Assembly: GCA_944324095.1 (NCBI GenBank)
Contig: CALUUY010000004.1
Span: 1 to 55,000, forward strand
DNA: 55,000 nt
Direction of reading: 5' to 3'
Source of the DNA: an uncultured Elusimicrobiales bacterium
GTDB lineage: Bacteria > Elusimicrobiota > Elusimicrobia > Elusimicrobiales > Elusimicrobiaceae
The position numbers and the translations under genes were made by a program. Positions 15,968 through 25,626 of the stretch are shown piece after piece; the first letter of the stretch is position 1, and each line of letters begins with the position of its first letter. The notes beneath the pieces are model-generated. The model did no database searches and was not told where the DNA came from. It was given only the letters and a program-made list of their open reading frames with translations.

Positions 15968-17608
15968 TTATGCCGCAATTCCTAATGAAGAGAACAACAC
16001 ATACAGCAAAAACACACATACCACAATGGCAATACTGGTTACTACACCGTGTTTCCAAGGGGTAATATCCACCACTTGCAAGTCTTTGCTGTCGTCATAC
16101 TTATTGGCAGCCGGCCAGAAAATACCCGTAATGAACATAAACACAATGCTAATTACAAACAAGATGGCCATAATGTGCAGGAAGTGCAGGCTGCTAAACG
16201 CGCTAAGCCAGGAAATATGCTCTTTCCACGCCATAAAGCTGATGGTGGAAGGCAGCTGGGTAATACCATACGCAATGATAAAGAACACCAGCGTAACCTT
16301 AGCCGCCCACGCCGGGGCGCGTTTATTTAACATACCAAAAATCATCAGCGTAAAAATTGGCACGTTATAAAAGCCGTTTACCATCTGCAAATAGTTAAAC
16401 AGCCCGCTGGGTGCCTTAGCAATAAGCGGCGCTACACACATAGAAAACACCGCTAGCCCAATGCCTACCCATTTGCCTTTGCTTACCAGCTCTGCATCAG
16501 AGGTATTGGGTCTAAACGGTTTATACACGTTTAACATAAACAGCGTGGAGGTGGAGTTAAGCGCCGCATTAAACGAGCTTAAAATGGCCCCAAACAACAC
16601 CGCTGCAAAGAACCCAATCAAATACGTGGGCAACACCGTGTTTACTAACATCGGGTACGCCATATCCCCCACAGCCAGCGGCTTATCCATAAAGATATGG
16701 AAGGCTACCACGCCGGGCAGAATCAAATACACCGGGCCGATTAACTTAAATACCGCCGCCAGCAACAACCCTTTTTGGCCTTCTTTTAAGTTCTTAGCCG
16801 CCAAGGCACGCTGGATAATGGTTTGGTTGCAGCCCCAATAAAACAAATTAACCAAAAACATTCCGGTAAACATCGTGGCAAAAGGAACCGGGTCATTCGG
16901 GCCGCCAATGGCGTTGAATTTTTCCGGGTGGGCTTCCACCACCGTGGTTAAACCGGTTAATACGTTACCGTCACCCACGTACATCAAGGCAAAAATCGGC
17001 ACCATTAAACCGCCAAAAATTAAGCCGATACCGTTAAGAGTATCGGCAATAGCCATAATGCGCAATCCGCCAAATACCGTATATAAGCACCCCAATACGC
17101 CAATGGCTACCACCACTACCACAATGGATTGCATAGCCGAAATTTGGAACGTATCCATAATATTAAAGATACCCCCCATACCGATGGCGCCCGAATACAA
17201 TACCGTAGGCAACAAAATAAGCACATATCCGGCCAGGAACAGAAAGTTCACAAACTGTTTGGTCACTTCGTCGTAACGTTCCCCGATGAAATCCGGTATC
17301 GTGGCATAGCCTTTTTTAAGGTATCTGGGCAAAAAGAAAAACGCCACTATGATCAGCGCCAGCGAAGCGCCCAACTCATAACCGATGCCGGAAATGTTGA
17401 ACATATACCCTTGTCCGTTCAACCCCACCATTTGCTCGGTAGATAGGTTAGTAAGCAGCAAAGATGCCGCAATCACCCAACCCGTTAAACCTCTCCCCGC
17501 CAAGAAATACCCTTCGGAAGAGGAGGTGTCATTCTTACGCGTTAGGTAGTAAGACAGCCCTAGCACCAACGCAGTAAACCCTACGAAAGAAGTTACTGTC
17601 AACAACAT
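15968..17608 (-). CDS. Sodium:solute symporter (SLC5/SSS family, sugar-type)
   Basis: This 546-residue inner-membrane protein has about 14 hydrophobic segments and the family order of motifs. EGYFLAGRGLTGWVIAAS and LLTNLSTEQMVGLNGQGY lie near the N-terminus, followed by YATIPDFIGERY. GGLRIMAIADTLNG and NPxPF-like elements lie in the middle, and GAILSSFNAALNSTSTLFMLNVY at about 350 is the usual sodium-site helix. It most resembles the vSGLT/YidK branch, which suggests a sugar or sugar-like substrate; this is inference. GGAGGAAC gives a strong ribosome site. It is monocistronic. Confidence 0.88.
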   Translation of the reverse strand: MLLTVTSFVGFTALVLGLSYYLTRKNDTSSSEGYFLAGRGLTGWVIAASLLLTNLSTEQMVGLNGQGYMFNISGIGYELGASLALIIVAFFFLPRYLKKGYATIPDFIGERYDEVTKQFVNFLFLAGYVLILLPTVLYSGAIGMGGIFNIMDTFQISAMQSIVVVVVAIGVLGCLYTVFGGLRIMAIADTLNGIGLIFGGLMVPIFALMYVGDGNVLTGLTTVVEAHPEKFNAIGGPNDPVPFATMFTGMFLVNLFYWGCNQTIIQRALAAKNLKEGQKGLLLAAVFKLIGPVYLILPGVVAFHIFMDKPLAVGDMAYPMLVNTVLPTYLIGFFAAVLFGAILSSFNAALNSTSTLFMLNVYKPFRPNTSDAELVSKGKWVGIGLAVFSMCVAPLIAKAPSGLFNYLQMVNGFYNVPIFTLMIFGMLNKRAPAWAAKVTLVFFIIAYGITQLPSTISFMAWKEHISWLSAFSSLHFLHIMAILFVISIVFMFITGIFWPAANKYDDSKDLQVVDITPWKHGVVTSIAIVVCVFLLYVLFSSLGIAA

Positions 17609-17813
17609 AGTTCCTCCGCTACAATAAACAACATTAAGATAGTAATGATTTGTTAACGCCTAACGGCCTGTGCTGCGGCAATTTATCTAAAGCCGGCGTT
17701 AAAACTCTTGATAAATTGCTTTCTAACGGCTATACTCTTTTATATCGGTGTGTCTAAAAAATATTGTAAATATAAAAACCAAATTCGTCAACTAAAATCC
17801 GGGAGAATAAAAT

Positions 17814-18332
17814 ATGATTAACGCTTGCTTGATAGGGGTTATGCTGGCTGTGCTGGTTGCGTTGGTATTGGCTTATATTAGATTAAAAACCTTGGAAAAA
17901 ACCGTCAAAACCGCCTGGATGCGGCTGGACGGAAGATTAAAAGACCGTGCCGAATACATTTCTCCCGTTGCTTTGCGTGCGGCCGCCATACCCCATATAG
18001 ACCGCCCTTTTGTATATCACCTGCAAAGCCTTAAAGACCAATCCCTCCAAACAGCAGCCCTGCCACGCCGCGCCGCTTATGAAACGGAAATAACCCAAAA
18101 ATTTAAAACCGTATTCTCTGCCGCGCGCAAATACCCGCAGCTGCAGCAAGATGAAAAATTTCTAAAACTTCAAGCCGCCGTTACCCGCGCCCAAATGCGT
18201 TTAAAACGCGCCAAAATACGTTATAACAGCGCCGTACAAAATTACAACACCCTCACAACCACCATCCCTTTAAATTGGTTAGCACAAGCGTTTGAGTTTC
18301 CTAAGCACGAATATTTTTCTATTGAAAAATAA
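17814..18332 (+). CDS. Divergent LemA-like protein
   Basis: This 172-residue protein has one N-terminal membrane helix (residues 3-22) and a long helical domain outside it, the layout of LemA. The C-terminal half keeps the family landmarks: KYPQLQQDEKFLKLQ, then RAKIRYNSAVQNYNT, then IPLNWLAQAFEFPKHEYF. The part corresponding to the canonical RRYDLIPNLVETVKG is strongly altered. GGGAGA precedes the ATG at 17814. It is divergent from the symporter and convergent with the second LemA-like gene. LemA proteins often work beside membrane M48 proteases, and two such genes lie 1-3 kb away. Its exact role is unknown. Confidence 0.75.
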   Translation: MINACLIGVMLAVLVALVLAYIRLKTLEKTVKTAWMRLDGRLKDRAEYISPVALRAAAIPHIDRPFVYHLQSLKDQSLQTAALPRRAAYETEITQKFKTVFSAARKYPQLQQDEKFLKLQAAVTRAQMRLKRAKIRYNSAVQNYNTLTTTIPLNWLAQAFEFPKHEYFSIEK

Positions 18333-18618
18333 CAGTCTTTCCGCCCATACGGCCCCAAAACGCCGTTGCGTTTGCCTCTTTAAAACACTCCTCAAACACC
18401 GTTAGACAGCGGTTTACACAAACGTCATTTATTCCCCAACGGGTTATACCGTATGGCACGTATGCGTTTAACGTGTTGCCTTTACAAACGAGCTACCCCC
18501 AGCTCATTTTCCGCTATGTTTACACAATACGACCAAAAGACCACACAAACATTAAAAAGTGGCACCACATATCCATAAACAGCCACTTTAGCGGCTGGAT
18601 TGAGCTAAAAAACACCAC
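18333..18618. other. Short intergenic region, inverted repeat only
   Basis: About 290 bp lie between two convergent LemA-like genes. I see one inverted repeat, AAAGTGGC (about 18556-18563) against GCCACTTT (about 18582-18589), and no coding or RNA signal. Confidence 0.5.
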
Positions 18619-18649
18619 AAAAAACCCGCCTTTAAACCGGCGGGTTTTT
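18619..18649 (-). terminator. Intrinsic terminator of the htpX/lemA-like unit
   Basis: The stem AAAACCCGCC/GGCGGGTTTT has an 8-nt loop and a flanking T-run on the minus strand. Confidence 0.85.
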
Positions 18650-18671
18650 AATGACGCGAAATTAAAAGGCA

Positions 18672-19223
18672 TTACTGCAAATGAGGTTCTTCCAACTCGG
18701 GCTTGGTTTCAAACAAAGGGGCTTTTTCCAGCTTGAATACGGAACAAACAATATTAGCCGGAAAAGTCTCAAACAGCTTATTATATGCGGCCACCGCCCC
18801 ATTATATTGATTGCGCAAGAGGGTTATTTTTTGATTGGCAACCGCCACTGCCTGCTGGGCAGCCGCCCAGCGGGCATCCGTAGCCAGCCCTGCAAAAGAT
18901 TGTTCCAACTGCCGCGAAGCCGCCAGCAACCGTGCAAACCCTTCTTCCCGCGAGGCCGCCAACTCTACATTGTCCAGCTGTAAGGTTTGCTCGGCCAACG
19001 GCTGAGTAAAAGCCTGTATAAACGGGTGCTGCGGGGCCACGGCTTTTACCAAATCCAAAATACGCGCGCCGGCGGCCTGGCGCACGCGTATCTGTGCACA
19101 AATACCGTTCCAAGAAGCAGTAATTTCCGCCTGGAAACCGGTTATTTTACTACGCACCGGGCTCCACACCTTGGTGTACAAAAAATACCCTGCTATGCCT
19201 AAAACAATAACATCAAATATCAT
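18672..19223 (-). CDS. Divergent LemA-like protein, second copy
   Basis: This 183-residue protein has an N-terminal membrane helix (residues 2-18) and a helical, Ala- and Gln-rich domain. The C-terminal LemA landmarks remain: NQKITLLRNQYNGAVAAYNKLFETFPANIV, with CSVFKLEKAPLFE at the end (compare the canonical copy's FNFQKAEFFE). The N-terminal half is very different from canonical LemA. An AGGAG site precedes the ATG. It starts 42 bp after the M48 protease gene at 19266 and probably shares its transcript. It looks like the fast-evolving half of a duplicated lemA-M48 pair. Confidence 0.75.
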   Translation of the reverse strand: MIFDVIVLGIAGYFLYTKVWSPVRSKITGFQAEITASWNGICAQIRVRQAAGARILDLVKAVAPQHPFIQAFTQPLAEQTLQLDNVELAASREEGFARLLAASRQLEQSFAGLATDARWAAAQQAVAVANQKITLLRNQYNGAVAAYNKLFETFPANIVCSVFKLEKAPLFETKPELEEPHLQ

Positions 19224-19265
19224 CTTTTACTCCTTTTATTTGCTTGATACCGGGCCAGTATTGTG

Positions 19266-20261
19266 TTAACGGGCCATTTCTTCCAACCGCTGGATACGCT
19301 TTTCAATAGGCGGGTGGGTGGCAAAAACGCCGGATATAGCGTCAAAAAGCCCCGTGCTGGTGAGCGGGCTGGCAATACACATAGCCGCCATACTGTGGGA
19401 TTTTTGCAAAGACTCCGTTTTGCAATTCCCCGATATTTTACGCAACGCACTGGCCAAAGCCAGCGGGTGACGCGTGGTTAAAGCGGCCGTAGCATCAGCC
19501 TGATATTCCCGCTGGCGAGAAAGAGCTAAACGAACCAGCGGTGCAATCACGTATCCATATAACAATAAAGCTAATCCTATAATTAAAAACAACAAAGACG
19601 CCTTTCCCCCCTCCCTTCTGTGGGAACTAGATAAGCTGATACGCAAACAAATTTCACCAGCCAAGGTAAAAAAGGATATACCCGCCACCGTCAGCAACAT
19701 AAGACGCACATCGCGGTTTTCTATGTGGGCCAGTTCGTGCGCGGCAACCCCTTCCAACTCCACCCGTTCCAGTTTTTGCAAAATGCCTTTGGTAAAAGCA
19801 ATGGAAGCATTCTGCGGGTCACGCCCAGTGGCAAAAGCATTTAAGCTGTTATCGTCTATAATGTAAATGGTGGGAGTAGGAAGCCCGCGGGTAATGGCCA
19901 AATTTTCAACCAAATTATAAAGCTCCGGCTGATTATCACGCGTTACTCTTATGGCACCGGCCGCGTTTAAAATCAAAGAATCCCCCACATAATAAGACAT
20001 AAAAATCCACACCATAGCTATTACCCACAGCACCGGCACCCAACGCAACATAGTGGAGGTTATCAACTCTACTTGCGAAGGATACGCACACCCCACATCA
20101 TACGGGCTGCAATAATTCATAGCCGTTTGGAGATCTGCCCCTCCCAGCATTACTATCAACCCGATAACCGCTGCCGCCGTGATGGCAAAAGTAATGGGAA
20201 AAAGCAAAATTAACAAAACAGAACGCCATTTATTTTGTGAAATATGTTCGTATGTATTCAT
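19266..20261 (-). CDS. M48-family membrane zinc metalloprotease (HtpX-like), copy 1
   Basis: HtpX-type proteases degrade damaged or unassembled membrane proteins. The 331-residue protein has membrane helices at about 15-40, 70-92, 180-205 and 220-245. The zinc site HELAH is at residues 175-179. The third ligand is supplied by REYQADATAALTTRHP further on, and GRDPQNASIAFTKG lies upstream of the active site as expected. The C-terminus ends with the M48 pattern THPPIEKRIQRLEEM. An AGGTGA site precedes the ATG. Helper LemA-like gene at 18672 follows. Compared with copy 2, it has a short loop with YCSPYDVGCAYPS between the first two helices. Confidence 0.9.
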   Translation of the reverse strand: MNTYEHISQNKWRSVLLILLFPITFAITAAAVIGLIVMLGGADLQTAMNYCSPYDVGCAYPSQVELITSTMLRWVPVLWVIAMVWIFMSYYVGDSLILNAAGAIRVTRDNQPELYNLVENLAITRGLPTPTIYIIDDNSLNAFATGRDPQNASIAFTKGILQKLERVELEGVAAHELAHIENRDVRLMLLTVAGISFFTLAGEICLRISLSSSHRREGGKASLLFLIIGLALLLYGYVIAPLVRLALSRQREYQADATAALTTRHPLALASALRKISGNCKTESLQKSHSMAAMCIASPLTSTGLFDAISGVFATHPPIEKRIQRLEEMAR

Positions 20262-20490
20262 AATGTTTCACCTAAATTTATAGTAAGTGATAAACTACTT
20301 TTATTTTACTTGTATTTTAATCATTTAGCCAGATACAATTTGGCTTTTATTCCCACCTGTTAAACGCCGCCCTTTTACAGGAGCGCTGCCAGACCTAACT
20401 TCTCTAACAGCTCTAGCAGCCGCTATGAAGGCGCACCAGACAAAGTGTAATATTTCCCCCCTCTTAATAACCCCAAAAAAGCAAAATTTC

Positions 20491-21501
20491 TTACATTTGC
20501 CTTAAGCGTTTAATTCGTTCATACACCGGGGGATGGGAAGCCGTCAGCCCCGCCAAAAAACCAAACACGCCTTGAGAGGCCAACGGGTCAGCTATACACA
20601 TAGCAGACATAGAGGCGTGAGCGTCCAAAATTTCCACCCGAGAGTCTTTACTTACTTTTTGCAAAGCACTGGCCAAAGCCATCGGGTGGCGGGTCATTAA
20701 AGCCGCCGAAGCGTCCGCCAAATACTCCCGCGTGCGGGACAGCGCCAACCGCACCAGCGGCGCCAACAAAAAACCATAAATGGCAAAAAACATCCCCAAC
20801 ACACTGCCCATAGCCGCGCCCAACACCCACACCAGCGGATTTTTGCTGCTGGATAACCGCCGGGCTGATGAAACCCCCGCCCGGAAACATATTTCTGATA
20901 AAAATGTAAAAAAAGACACGCACGCCACTGCCAGCAACATTAAACGCGTATCGTTATTTTGAATATGCGCCAGCTCGTGCGCCAGCACGCCTTCCAGCTC
21001 CACTCTTTCCAATTTTTCAATCAGGCCGCTTGTTAATACAATGGTGGCCGTGTGGGGATCCCGCCCAAGAGCAAAAGCATTTAAAGAGCGGTCGTTAATT
21101 ACACACAGCCTTGGCATAGGCATTCCCTGGGAAATACACAAATTTTCGGTTAACAGGTAGGCCTCGGGCTCTTCCTCACGCGTTACAGGCATTGCGGCCG
21201 AAAAATACAACAACATTCTATCCCCGTATAAATAAGACACCACCATCCATATCCCCACCGCAAGCGCCAGCCAAGGCAGCACTTCTTGGGTAACTTGATT
21301 GGCTAAATGCACAATGGGCACAGCCGTTTGGCTGCTGACAAAGGTTGCACTGGCCTCATCGTATTTATACGAACTGTACATCAACCAAAAATATCCGCAC
21401 ACCCCGGCATAAAACCATAAAAAAATAGTTACCGGAAACAACAAAACAAGCAGCCAACTGCGCTGCTTGTTTTGTGCTACATGCTTATAAACCGTCATCA
21501 T
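20491..21501 (-). CDS. M48-family membrane zinc metalloprotease (HtpX-like), copy 2
   Basis: This 336-residue protein is a paralogue of the protease at 19266, aligned nearly end to end. HELAH is again at residues 175-179, with REYLADASAALMTRHP as third-ligand region and SHPPVYERIKRLRQM at the C-terminus. Membrane helices lie at about 16-42, 74-92 and around 185-245. It lies 9 bp downstream of canonical lemA, so this pair is the standard lemA-htpX operon. Local similarity to copy 1 (LEKLERVELEGV-AHELAHI) suggests tandem duplication of the whole unit followed by reordering. Confidence 0.9.
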   Translation of the reverse strand: MMTVYKHVAQNKQRSWLLVLLFPVTIFLWFYAGVCGYFWLMYSSYKYDEASATFVSSQTAVPIVHLANQVTQEVLPWLALAVGIWMVVSYLYGDRMLLYFSAAMPVTREEEPEAYLLTENLCISQGMPMPRLCVINDRSLNAFALGRDPHTATIVLTSGLIEKLERVELEGVLAHELAHIQNNDTRLMLLAVACVSFFTFLSEICFRAGVSSARRLSSSKNPLVWVLGAAMGSVLGMFFAIYGFLLAPLVRLALSRTREYLADASAALMTRHPMALASALQKVSKDSRVEILDAHASMSAMCIADPLASQGVFGFLAGLTASHPPVYERIKRLRQM

Positions 21502-21510
21502 ATCCGGCCG

Positions 21511-22068
21511 TTAAAACTGTACCTTTACGGCTTTTCTGGCTTCTTGTTCGTCTTCAGCCAGTTCAAAAAATTCCGCCTTTTGAAAGTTAAACATACCCGC
21601 AATAATGTTGCTGGGGAACATTTCCGCCTTGGTATTTAAGGCAAGAACATTGGAGTTGTAAAACCGGCGCGCAGCCTGGATTTTATCCTCCGTATCGCGC
21701 AGCTCGCGCTGTAATTCCATAAAGTTTTGGTTGGCCTTCAAGTCCGGGTAATTTTCGGACAAGGCAAAAATGGATTTAAGTGCTCCGGTAAGCATATTTT
21801 CATTCTTAGCTACTTCTTTTACGTCTCCGTGAGGAGCCATTGCTATATTGCGCGCTTGGATTACTTTTTCCAACGTGCCGCTTTCGTGCGCCGCATAGCC
21901 TTTTACCGTTTCCACCAAGTTAGGGATTAAGTCATACCGGCGCTTCATTTGCACTTCAATATCGCTCCAGGCTTCTTTTACCCGGTTTTTTAACTGCACA
22001 AACCCGTTGTACGTCATTCCCACGTACCCTACAATAAGCACTACTGCTACAACTAAAAAAATTACCAT
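21511..22068 (-). CDS. lemA: LemA-family protein (canonical copy)
   Basis: LemA proteins are single-pass membrane proteins with a helical-bundle domain; their molecular role is unsettled, but they co-occur with M48 proteases. The 185-residue protein has a membrane helix (residues 2-18). The full family signature follows: NGFVQLKNRVKEAWSDI, MKRRYDLIPNLVETVKGYA, NYPDLKANQNFMELQ, and RRFYNSNVLALNTKAEMFPSNI. AAGGAGG precedes the ATG. It lies 12 bp downstream of the LTA-synthase-family gene and 9 bp upstream of the protease, so these three genes probably share one transcript. Confidence 0.92.
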   Translation of the reverse strand: MVIFLVVAVVLIVGYVGMTYNGFVQLKNRVKEAWSDIEVQMKRRYDLIPNLVETVKGYAAHESGTLEKVIQARNIAMAPHGDVKEVAKNENMLTGALKSIFALSENYPDLKANQNFMELQRELRDTEDKIQAARRFYNSNVLALNTKAEMFPSNIIAGMFNFQKAEFFELAEDEQEARKAVKVQF

Positions 22069-22080
22069 TTTTACCTCCTT

Positions 22081-24102
22081 TTAATTATCTTTCTCATCCT
22101 TCTTTTTATTATTATACTCCAAATACTGGGACGTTTCATACAACCCCAAAGCCAACTTTTTCATCTGTTCAAAACGCTCCGGTTCCTGTTTGGAAATATC
22201 TTCATTATAATTATCTGCCCCGTACTTGTAAAGACCTTCCTTTTCCCCTTTCTGGTTGTAGAAATACTCCCCTTGTACCAAACCGATAGGGTGAGGTTCA
22301 TTGGCCCAGCCGTAAATCAAAGCGCCTTCTTCCAGGGTTTCATCACCCAGCACATCACGCCCGATAGCACTCGTAAAATACGGCCGCCCCAACACACCCA
22401 TTACAATGGGGAAAATGTCCACCTGGCTGGCTGTTTTGGAAATTACACGAGGTTCTTTTACCACCGGGCCCGCCAAAATAAGCGGCACTTGGTGGTTAAT
22501 TAAGTTGTGCTCCACATAGCCGCGAGGCATATTTTCAGACTGAGGAGCCGAGAGGCCGTGGTCTCCAAAAATCACAAACAGGGTATTATCCCAATAGTCG
22601 GACTTTTCGGCCAATTTAAAAAACTCTCGCAAAGCGTGATCAGAAAAGCGAAGCGAGTTGTACTCTTCCACACTCACAAAACTGCGTTTGTGGGCTTTAT
22701 CGGCGCCGATGTCTTTAGACACAAAGCCGGCGTTATCCTCCGGTATTGTATAAGGGCGGTGATAACCGGCCGTTTGAATGATGGCAAAAAACGGTTTTTT
22801 GGTTTCTTTTTGGTCTTTTTCCAAAATACGGTTGGCTTCACGGAATAAATCCAAGTCCGAAATACCCCACACGTCATTGCGGTTTTCATTCTCAAACTTG
22901 CCTTCCTCATACATGTGCACATTGGAAATATTGTGTTCCAAAATACCGCGTATGTTCCCCCAGCTGGAGCTGCCGCCTATAAAGTAATATTTTTCATAAT
23001 CTTTTAAGGCATTAATAACCACGTGCTGGTCAACAATCAGCGGATTGCGGGAGCTGGTTTTATAGGACGTTACATCCGGTATCCCGGTTACCGTGGCAAA
23101 CACCGCGCGCGCCGTGGCCGAGGTGGGCGTAAAAAAGTGATTAAATAAAATAGATTTATCCGCTAATTCCTTTACAAAGGGGGTGGGGTCAATATCAGGG
23201 TTGGTCATAGAAGTTTTATTCCAGGCCAAAGACTCCATAAAAATAACCACCACATTGTAATCTTTTTGCTGGGCTTTGGGTTTTCCCTCAAACACGCGGG
23301 TAAAGTTCAGGTTTTCTTTATCCGGGTGCTGAACCCCCAAAAAGCGGGCTACGTCATCGTAATAGCGGGCCGTTTCTTCCCGGTCGAAAGACACATTTTT
23401 GGCAAAACGGGCCGTATCAAACAAATTTAACCCCGGGTTAAGCGTTAAGTTACAAATAAAATTGTTGGTAGAATGATAAGCATTGCTCCAGCGTAACGGA
23501 TACTGGCTGATTTGCCCAAACATCAGCGCCCCCGTGGCTAACAAGCCGGCAAAAAACCACCCCAATTTACCTTTCCAGCGGTAGCCATCTTCCTCTTTAA
23601 AGGCATAATTGCACAGTTTGCACACAAACCAGCAGGCTAGTGCCGCCCACACCAATACGCCCAAAACGCCCCACACCAGCGGATAGGTTTCCCACGCCAT
23701 TTGTAAAGAGATGAGCGGGTTTTCGGCGTATTTTAAAATGGAGTAATTAATACGCATAGAAATATAGGCATAGTGGGCAAAATCGGCAAAATACACTAGC
23801 AGCACCGCGCCTTCCACCGCGCCATAAAAAACGCCTACTCCCTTTTTAATACAACGCCCGGCCTTCCAAAAAGCGCACACCGTTAAATACAACCCCAGGG
23901 GGATGGCCAAAGCACAGGCAAAGCGAGCATCAAATTTAGCCCCCAAATAAAAGGTTTTCCACAGTTCGTGGTAAGCCTCGGGTACTAAAGCAGCGCGGAA
24001 TACAAACAAAAAAATCCCGCGGAAAACGGTAAACAACAACCAGTTGGCCAGAATAAAAGAAGCATAAGCCTTTATCCAGCGCGGTACGGCCAATTTTTTC
24101 AT
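22081..24102 (-). CDS. LTA synthase-family membrane phosphotransferase (sulfatase fold)
   Basis: This 673-residue protein has five N-terminal membrane helices (about 12-215) and a large extracytoplasmic sulfatase-fold domain. It would transfer glycerol-phosphate or phosphoethanolamine to an envelope glycan; in Gram-negative cells OpgB-like enzymes are the nearest analogue. Visible active-site elements are VVIFMESL (metal-binding Glu), FFTPTSATARAVFATVTG (with the candidate Thr/Ser nucleophile), FAIIQTAGYHRPY, and VIFGDHGLS (metal Asp-His). GGAGGA precedes the ATG and a TATAAT lies about 20 bp further up. It heads the likely operon with lemA and htpX copy 2. The true substrate is unknown. Confidence 0.87.
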   Translation of the reverse strand: MKKLAVPRWIKAYASFILANWLLFTVFRGIFLFVFRAALVPEAYHELWKTFYLGAKFDARFACALAIPLGLYLTVCAFWKAGRCIKKGVGVFYGAVEGAVLLVYFADFAHYAYISMRINYSILKYAENPLISLQMAWETYPLVWGVLGVLVWAALACWFVCKLCNYAFKEEDGYRWKGKLGWFFAGLLATGALMFGQISQYPLRWSNAYHSTNNFICNLTLNPGLNLFDTARFAKNVSFDREETARYYDDVARFLGVQHPDKENLNFTRVFEGKPKAQQKDYNVVVIFMESLAWNKTSMTNPDIDPTPFVKELADKSILFNHFFTPTSATARAVFATVTGIPDVTSYKTSSRNPLIVDQHVVINALKDYEKYYFIGGSSSWGNIRGILEHNISNVHMYEEGKFENENRNDVWGISDLDLFREANRILEKDQKETKKPFFAIIQTAGYHRPYTIPEDNAGFVSKDIGADKAHKRSFVSVEEYNSLRFSDHALREFFKLAEKSDYWDNTLFVIFGDHGLSAPQSENMPRGYVEHNLINHQVPLILAGPVVKEPRVISKTASQVDIFPIVMGVLGRPYFTSAIGRDVLGDETLEEGALIYGWANEPHPIGLVQGEYFYNQKGEKEGLYKYGADNYNEDISKQEPERFEQMKKLALGLYETSQYLEYNNKKKDEKDN

Positions 24103-24238
24103 GAATCCTCCAAAAGTAGTATTATATATATGATACCAAAATCAAATCCGCCCCGCACCCGTAAAAACAAGGTTATAAAACCCCCTTTTTTTGAGGCATT
24201 TCTATGCGGCACCCTTCAAAAGTGCTATCATAAATATT

Positions 24239-25621
24239 ATGATTATTGATGACGAAAAACTGCAACGAACCTTGGAACGTGCCAAATCACATACGGACGC
24301 CGAGGTGACGGGAATTTTAAACAAAGCCAAAGAATTAAAAGGTATTTCTTTGGAAGAAGCCGCCGTTTTGCTTAACGTAACGGACAAGAACCTTCTTAAC
24401 AAAATTTTTGATGCGGCCAAATACGTAAAAGAAGCCATCTACGGCAACCGCATTGTATTGTTTGCCCCTTTATATATATCCAATATTTGTACCAACGAAT
24501 GCGTTTACTGTGCGTTTCGCCGGTCTAACACCTCGCTTAAACGCCACGCCAGCACGATGGACGAAATCCGCCAAGAAGTAACCGCCCTTTTGCAACAAGG
24601 ACATAAACGCATTTTAATGGTGGCGGGCGAAGCCTACCCCGGCGGCGGGCTGCAATATGTGTACGACAGTATCAAAACCATTTATGACACCCGCTGGAAC
24701 GGCCAAAACATCCGCCGCGTAAACGTAAACATCGCCCCGTTGACGGAACCGGAATTTGAAGAACTCAAAAAATGTAACATCGGCACCTACCAGCTTTTCC
24801 AGGAAACTTATCACAAAGAAACCTACGAAAAACTGCACCTGGCCGGCGCCAAGAAAGATTATCAATTCCGCCTGGACGCTATGGACAGAGCCCTCCAAGC
24901 CGGCATAAACGACGTAGGCATCGGCCCGCTCTTGGGGCTTTATGACCATAAATATGAAATACTGGCCACGCTGGAACATTCCAATTATCTGGATAAAACG
25001 TACGGCGTTGGCCCGCACACTATTTCCATCCCCCGCATAGAACCGGCGGAAGGGTCTGACTTTAGCCAGCACCCCAATGATGAACTAACTACCGAAGAAT
25101 TTAAACAATGCGTGGCGGTGTTGCGCCTGGCGGTGCCGTACACCGGCATCATCTTAAGTACGCGTGAATCCCCCCAAACCCGCAACGAATGTTTGGAATT
25201 GGGCGTATCGCAAATATCGGCCGCTTCCCGCGTTAACCCGGGCGGATATTCGTACGATAAAGAAAACGGCAGCCAATTTACATTGACTGACGACCGCACT
25301 ACCGACCAAGTAATAGAAGCCATTGTGGACGCTAAACACATGCCGTCCTTCTGCACCGGCTGCTACCGCTTGGGCCGCGTGGGTAAAGACTTTATGGATA
25401 TGGCTAAACCAGGGTTGATTAAAACCCACTGCCTGCCCAATGCTATGTTCACCTTTGCGGAATATTTGTATGATTTTGCCCCGCAAGGGCTTAAACAAAA
25501 AGGCCTGGCGCTTATACAAAGCACCACGCAGGAAAACTTCCCGGAAGGGACGCCTATACGCAAAATGATAGACGAAAACCTGCAAAAAATAAAAGAAGGC
25601 AAACGGGATTTGTACTTTTAA
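24239..25621 (+). CDS. hydG: [FeFe]-hydrogenase maturase HydG (radical SAM tyrosine lyase)
   Basis: HydG cleaves tyrosine to supply CO and cyanide for the H-cluster of [FeFe] hydrogenase. The 460-residue protein has the radical-SAM cluster motif CTNECVYC (Cys84, Cys88, Cys91; C-x3-C-x2-C), GEAYPGG, and the C-terminal auxiliary-cluster cysteines in CTGCYRLGRVG and HCLPNA. Length is normal. I chose ATG 24239; an upstream TTG at 24191 would add 16 residues but lacks a site. There is no Shine-Dalgarno, and TATCAT lies 7 nt upstream, so the mRNA may be leaderless. hydF lies 0.8 kb away on the opposite strand; hydE and the hydrogenase genes are not in the window. Confidence 0.95.
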   Translation: MIIDDEKLQRTLERAKSHTDAEVTGILNKAKELKGISLEEAAVLLNVTDKNLLNKIFDAAKYVKEAIYGNRIVLFAPLYISNICTNECVYCAFRRSNTSLKRHASTMDEIRQEVTALLQQGHKRILMVAGEAYPGGGLQYVYDSIKTIYDTRWNGQNIRRVNVNIAPLTEPEFEELKKCNIGTYQLFQETYHKETYEKLHLAGAKKDYQFRLDAMDRALQAGINDVGIGPLLGLYDHKYEILATLEHSNYLDKTYGVGPHTISIPRIEPAEGSDFSQHPNDELTTEEFKQCVAVLRLAVPYTGIILSTRESPQTRNECLELGVSQISAASRVNPGGYSYDKENGSQFTLTDDRTTDQVIEAIVDAKHMPSFCTGCYRLGRVGKDFMDMAKPGLIKTHCLPNAMFTFAEYLYDFAPQGLKQKGLALIQSTTQENFPEGTPIRKMIDENLQKIKEGKRDLYF

Positions 25622-25626
25622 CCCGC

